In this document: positions 62,301-64,000 of the stretch, in pieces | How the letters are laid out: each line of letters begins with the position of its first letter | Position numbering within the stretch: position 1 is the first letter of the stretch | Assembly (NCBI GenBank): GCA_038277395.1 | Contig: CM076191.1 | Coordinates: 180,776,552-180,840,551, forward strand | DNA: 64,000 nt | Direction: 5' to 3' | Source: Dryocosmus kuriphilus | Lineage: Eukaryota; Arthropoda; Insecta; Hymenoptera; Cynipidae | Notes under the pieces: model-generated | Databases searched by the model: none | What the model saw: the letters and a program-made list of their open reading frames with translations, nothing else | What the model was told of the DNA's origin: nothing | Position numbers and translations under genes: made by a program

Positions 62301-64000
62301 AAACCGTTGAATTTACATCCAAGAAAGATGAATTTAAAAAATAATTACTTTCAATTAAAAATGAAATTTTAACAAACTTGTTGAATTTCTAACAAAACAC
62401 CTGTATTTCAACTGAAAAGATTAATTCTCAACCAAAAAACATGAATTCTTAACCAAAATTGTAATAGTCGATTTTTGACCTAAAAAAGATTTTTTCCAGC
62501 TAAAAAAACTTGAATTATCAAACCCAAAAAAAGGAACTTTCAACAAACAAAAATAGATTTTGAATCAAAAATACATAGTTTAATTTTCAACCACACACTT
62601 GCATTTTCAACAAAGAAATTACTTTTTAACGAAAAATGTAACAGTTGAATTTGCAACCAAGAAAGTTTGAAATAACAATGAAACACTTGATTTTTGTCTA
62701 AAAAAATTACCTTTCAACAAGAAGTGTAACAGTTGAATTTTCAACCTCAAGTGATGAATTTTCAACCAAATCGTTGAATATTCAATCGAAAAAGATGATT
62801 TCTCTACCAAAATTGAAAGAAATATTAGTTGACTTTTTATGGAATTTTATTAATTTAATCCACACTTAAAACAGGATATTTCTTGAAAAGAGGGGAATTC
62901 TTTAAAAAGGGGGACACGGCAAAAATGACCAGAGATTTCCCGGATCTTTTCATGGATTCCCGAAATTTTCCGGTATTTTTCAAGATTTAAAAAATTCCCG
63001 GTTTTCCTGGGTCGTTAGGCACCCTGGAAATAAGTAACTACTAGTAACCTGGAAAAAATTCAACTTTCAAGTAGACAACGATAAAAAAAAGTAACTAAAT
63101 TACTAAAAAAGTAACCCGTTCCGAGTCCTGAGAATCAGTGATCTTTTATGTCCAATCATTTAGTGGAATTTCACACAGAATTTTTGACAGTGTAGGGGTC
63201 TCTAAAATTGATAAAAATACAGACTTTGAATAGTGAACGTTACCTGAGAGTGGTAATTTTTTTCATTTTGAGGCATCGATCCTCTAATTGGCGAGTAGCA
63301 TTGAGAATTTCTACAAGTTGTAACTTCCCCAGAGCGATTATTTGGTCCATATCCAGGGGTATTTCTTGGTTGGAGATCACCATAACTAGAGTTTGAATTT
63401 CTCGTAGCCGGTTCAGCATACTTGTAAGACTGTGAGCTGTCTGGACGAAATTGACCTTGTTGATTACTGCCATCAATTTGACTCTGACGGTATGCCTGAT
63501 TCGTAGTGTTATCAGCCAAAGAGCCTCTATGATATTGGTGTGGCTCTGGTGGTAGCCTAATAGGCGGTGATTCGCTATGATAAGGCAAACTCGATCTCGG
63601 CGAGTGTTGGTGCTGTTGTTGTTCGGCCTGGTAACTGTAGGTTCTGTTGGTCTGAAGCTCAGAAGGTGGAACGTAGGCGTTTCTTCCAGACTGGCTGTCT
63701 ACAAAAGACGAGTTATTCCCTGGCAAATATCTCATGCAGGGTGGATTGTCGGAGCATCCTCGTTGCAAACTGGAACCGTCGTAACTTTGACCTCGAGCTC
63801 TTTGTGACTGGGTATACAAAGACCCCACAGAATTTCTCTGGCCTTGCTTCCCAGTCATAACAACATAGTCCCCACCATTTATATTTGCCGGATAGTAATT
63901 CGCAGGGACTTGAGGACCCGGGCGCTGATTAACATCTCCGAAGTGAACTTCCTGGATGTTTTCGTAAACAGGCGGTGCCTCGTAGGGAGGGAGTTCCTTG
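41157..64000 (-). CDS. jub: Ajuba-family LIM protein, 3' part of gene (seven exons visible, 5' end outside)
   Basis: Minus-strand exons in order: 64000(open)-63244, 58511-57975, 54778-54688, 43070-42901, 42811-42749, 41631-41449 and 41378-41157. They join in phase to about 673 residues. The N-terminal part is Ser/Gln/Pro-rich with PPYEAPPVYE (a PPxY motif). A short helical segment GPTEAERKIEELTRQ precedes three tandem LIM domains (CHTC/HTNC, CAIC/HPGC, CASC/HVDC), ending YQFMG. This is the Ajuba/LIMD1/WTIP layout; Drosophila jub acts at adherens junctions and restrains Warts in Hippo signalling. All zinc ligands seen are intact. Introns are large (up to 11.6 kb) and full of mobile DNA. The LIM1 and linker exons recur at 910-1231. 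Confidence 0.93.
41449..41631 (-). CDS. jub: jub exon: rest of LIM domain 2 and start of LIM 3
   Basis: 61 codons from ILQAMGKSYHPGC to CASCGKGITPVE, bounded by AG and GT. It supplies HPGC, CVC, YCVND of LIM2 and the first zinc pair of LIM3. Confidence 0.93.
42749..42811 (-). CDS. jub: jub 63-base exon: start of LIM domain 2
   Basis: 21 codons, YSGFQQT to MEM, including CAIC. The exon is in phase on both sides. An identical copy is at 910-972. Confidence 0.9.
42901..43070 (-). CDS. jub: jub exon: LIM domain 1
   Basis: Begins mid-codon after the 54688 donor and encodes CHTC ... YHTNCFICCSC ... YCEEDYL. An identical coding copy is at 1062-1231. Confidence 0.93.
43071..44280. other. jub intron, AT-rich
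   Basis: No gene was recognised. It ends with TTTTCAAC-type units at about 44070-44280. Confidence 0.5.
44281..45532 (+). mobile_element. GC-palindrome repeat family, copy A (native copy in jub intron)
   Basis: Same sequence as 2443-3695. The terminal hairpin, acattctcatc/gatgagaatgt ends, palindrome block, about 150-bp tandem units and GAC/AGAC microsatellite are all complete. Confidence 0.7.
45533..49029. other. jub intron with GTAAC, A/T-tract and TTTTCAACC patches
   Basis: GTAAC clusters at about 45560-45610, 45860-45930, 46660-46730 and 48370-48480. A/T-tract units at 46010-46610. GC-palindrome fragment at about 47531-47627. TTTTCAACC units at 48040-48220. No gene was recognised. Confidence 0.5.
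49553..50917. mobile_element. Nested fold-back repeat inside the left arm
   Basis: The outer words aaatgaccgcatgtcttcc and ggaagacttacggtcattt are mirrored. They are followed by gcggatatttcactccac and its inverse, then about 1.1 kb of A/T-tract units that run as ttttaagg up to about 50040 and as ccttaaaa from about 50360. The uninterrupted right arm of the host element shows this block is an insertion. Confidence 0.7.
51292..51383. repeat. G homopolymer runs
   Basis: Two runs of about 12-18 G (near 51292-51309 and 51370-51383) in otherwise AT-rich DNA. Lengths differ between the duplicate copies (9466-9480, 9546-9555), so they are probably not reliable. Confidence 0.6.
51430..52744 (-). pseudogene. 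Jockey-like LINE ORF2 fragment: endonuclease and linker, no reverse transcriptase
   Basis: On the minus strand ORF2 opens at ATG 52761-52759 (MATSSNNVLKIIFWNAQG). APE-type endonuclease motifs follow: WNAQG, SETLL, GTAILIQ, AGDFNAKFLAWNS, SDLIDFAITK and SDHRPILLSL. A one-base shift near 52440-52466, a TGA in place of an expected Trp after NFAKAN (about 52047) and a further shift near 51630 break the frame. The linker includes NSIWRMTKALTKPR and ends just after a DKANLLADNYESNF-type segment, where the RT domain should begin. No RT motif is present anywhere in the window. Confidence 0.8.
52745..52897 (-). pseudogene. C-terminal tail of LINE ORF1
   Basis: 50 codons from ATG 52897-52895 (MRAFISLLNRATNLTFDIMG) to a TAA at 52745. 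The tail overlaps the ORF2 start by 17 bases, a normal arrangement for jockey-type elements. The upstream body of ORF1 is missing, so the fragment lacks both element ends. Confidence 0.5.
52983..53510. repeat. Three diverged tandem units in the right arm of the long-TIR element
   Basis: gatgtatcactaattttc recurs at 52983 and 53160 (177 bases apart). A third, more diverged unit (tttctcgaaaaataatgg ... gcgtatttactgagataaac) follows at about 53350-53510. Each unit has tgcgtatt followed by an ataaacgcaaaaaa-type box. Confidence 0.6.
54141..54687. other. jub intron flank
   Basis: It contains gggacggactgcgatccctg near 54170, a word also at about 710 and 57570, so a small repeat end. Otherwise nothing was recognised. 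Confidence 0.4.
54688..54778 (-). CDS. jub: jub exon: pre-LIM helical segment
   Basis: 91 bases, GPTEAERKIEELTRQ followed by a Glu/Lys-rich stretch to GEYF, joined to the LIM1 exon through a split Gly codon. The TEAERK...LTRQLEEE pattern is typical of Ajuba proteins just before LIM1. Confidence 0.9.
54919..57439. mobile_element. GTAAC-family element in jub intron between exons 57975 and 54778
   Basis: The left end cagggctcggaac is mirrored by gttccgagccctg at the right end. Next to both ends are GTAAC-rich stretches (aaaagtaaccaaaaagtaac; agtaacttctagtaac). 55200-55930 is a TTTTCAACC array. The rest is AT-rich. I found no matching 8-bp target duplication and no transposase. hAT-like TIRs often start with CAGGG, but this is only a hint. 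Confidence 0.5.
55200..55930. repeat. TTTTCAACC degenerate array
   Basis: Units such as gttgaattttcaac, aaaaaatgaatttt and taacaaaatagtt alternate with drifting spacing. The array sits inside the GTAAC-family element. Confidence 0.6.
57975..58511 (-). CDS. jub: jub exon: Pro/Ser-rich pre-LIM region
   Basis: 179 codons, in phase 0 on both sides, with a ttcag acceptor and gtaagt donor. Disordered composition; it includes PERRNSPLYS, SLPPGVTSG and LLPYNVTPPRPL. No folded domain is visible. Confidence 0.85.
58990..60150. repeat. A/T-tract units, reverse orientation
   Basis: cttgaaatccct / ttaaaatcctt units at about 10-base steps. This is the complement-strand form of the array at 25230-27000. 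Confidence 0.65.
60236..61448 (+). mobile_element. GC-palindrome repeat family, copy E
   Basis: Complete copy: imperfect hairpin ccgcttcgcggg, acattctcatcacgcg, tcgcgcttcgcgctcga palindromes, tandem units, GACAACGAC/AGAC microsatellite at about 61294-61340, and ending gatgagaatgt. Confidence 0.7.
61460..62830. repeat. Long TTTTCAACC degenerate array
   Basis: About 1.4 kb of gttgaattttcaaccaaa / aagatgaattctcaac units with irregular spacing. Non-coding in all frames. Confidence 0.65.
63030..63130. repeat. GTAAC-family terminus
   Basis: taagtaactactagtaacc ... aaagtaactaaattac ... gtaacccgttccgagtcctg. It reads as the inverse of the terminus at 34150. Confidence 0.6.
63244..64000 (-). CDS. 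jub: jub exon: N-terminal low-complexity region, open at window edge
   Basis: The frame stays open from the window edge to a donor at 63243-63242. It includes LPPYEAPPVYENIQEVHFGD near the edge, then Gln/Ser/Tyr-rich sequence (QAEQQQHQHSPRSS, PPIRLPPEPHQY). The start codon lies outside. Confidence 0.9.

Larger units (their letters stand above)
58693..63130. mobile_element. Possible large GTAAC-family element in the 63244-58511 jub intron
   Basis: caggcctcgaactgc at the left and gttccgagtcctg at the right are mirrored. Inside are A/T-tract units in reverse orientation (58990-60150), a GC-palindrome repeat (60236-61448) and a TTTTCAACC array (61460-62830). It may be several insertions that only look like one element. 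Confidence 0.35.

Noticed and set aside
63567..63860. Plus-strand frames over the right edge
   Set aside because: Shadows of the jub N-terminal exon on the minus strand.

Overview
The window is AT-rich, intron-rich animal nuclear DNA, most likely from an insect with a large repeat-laden genome. Spliced genes with GT-AG introns, a mariner element, a jockey-like LINE fragment and many fold-back repeats support this. A hymenopteran is plausible, but that is inference. No bacterial operon, CRISPR array, rRNA or tRNA gene was recognised. Most open frames longer than 60 codons are repeat-derived or start at non-ATG codons.

Three conserved genes can be rebuilt exon by exon with matching splice phases. 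(1) WRNIP1, + strand, 24050-29665, five exons, 551 aa: a UBZ zinc finger followed by an AAA+ ATPase core, involved in replication-fork and DNA-damage responses. (2) A FAM210A-like DUF1279 mitochondrial protein, + strand, 31740-38473, five exons, 249 aa. (3) The Ajuba/LIMD1/WTIP-family LIM protein (Drosophila jub), - strand, 41157 to beyond 64000, with seven exons visible. It has a proline/serine-rich N-terminal part, a short coiled-coil exon and three LIM domains. FAM210A and jub converge. A possible terminal exon of another minus-strand gene lies at 31186-31375. The three genes do not form a pathway and simply lie side by side.

The rest is layered repeats. Positions 1-11135 duplicate 41842-52910, including two jub LIM exons. 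The left copy stops at a run of exactly 500 N (11136-11635), and indels pile up toward that gap, so a false (haplotig) duplication is the best explanation. 11636-14268 is AT-rich with one unexplained open frame. 14269-17970 holds three copies, two inverted, of a repeat with GC-rich palindromes and CATTCTCATC-type ends. 18543-20196 is a large fold-back element. 20197-24049 is AT-rich intergenic DNA with TA microsatellites. The WRNIP1, FAM210A and jub introns hold MITE-like inverted repeats, arrays of A/T tracts with roughly 10-bp spacing, TTTTCAACC arrays, a GTAAC-rich repeat family and a decayed mariner nested in an older inverted-repeat element. The 11.6-kb jub intron holds a long-TIR element (about 49040-54135) that carries a LINE endonuclease fragment without a reverse transcriptase.

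I see no clear previously undescribed system. The best leads are the fold-back locus at 18.5-20.2 kb, the composite long-TIR element, the GC-palindrome repeat family, and the question of whether the jub exon duplication is real.
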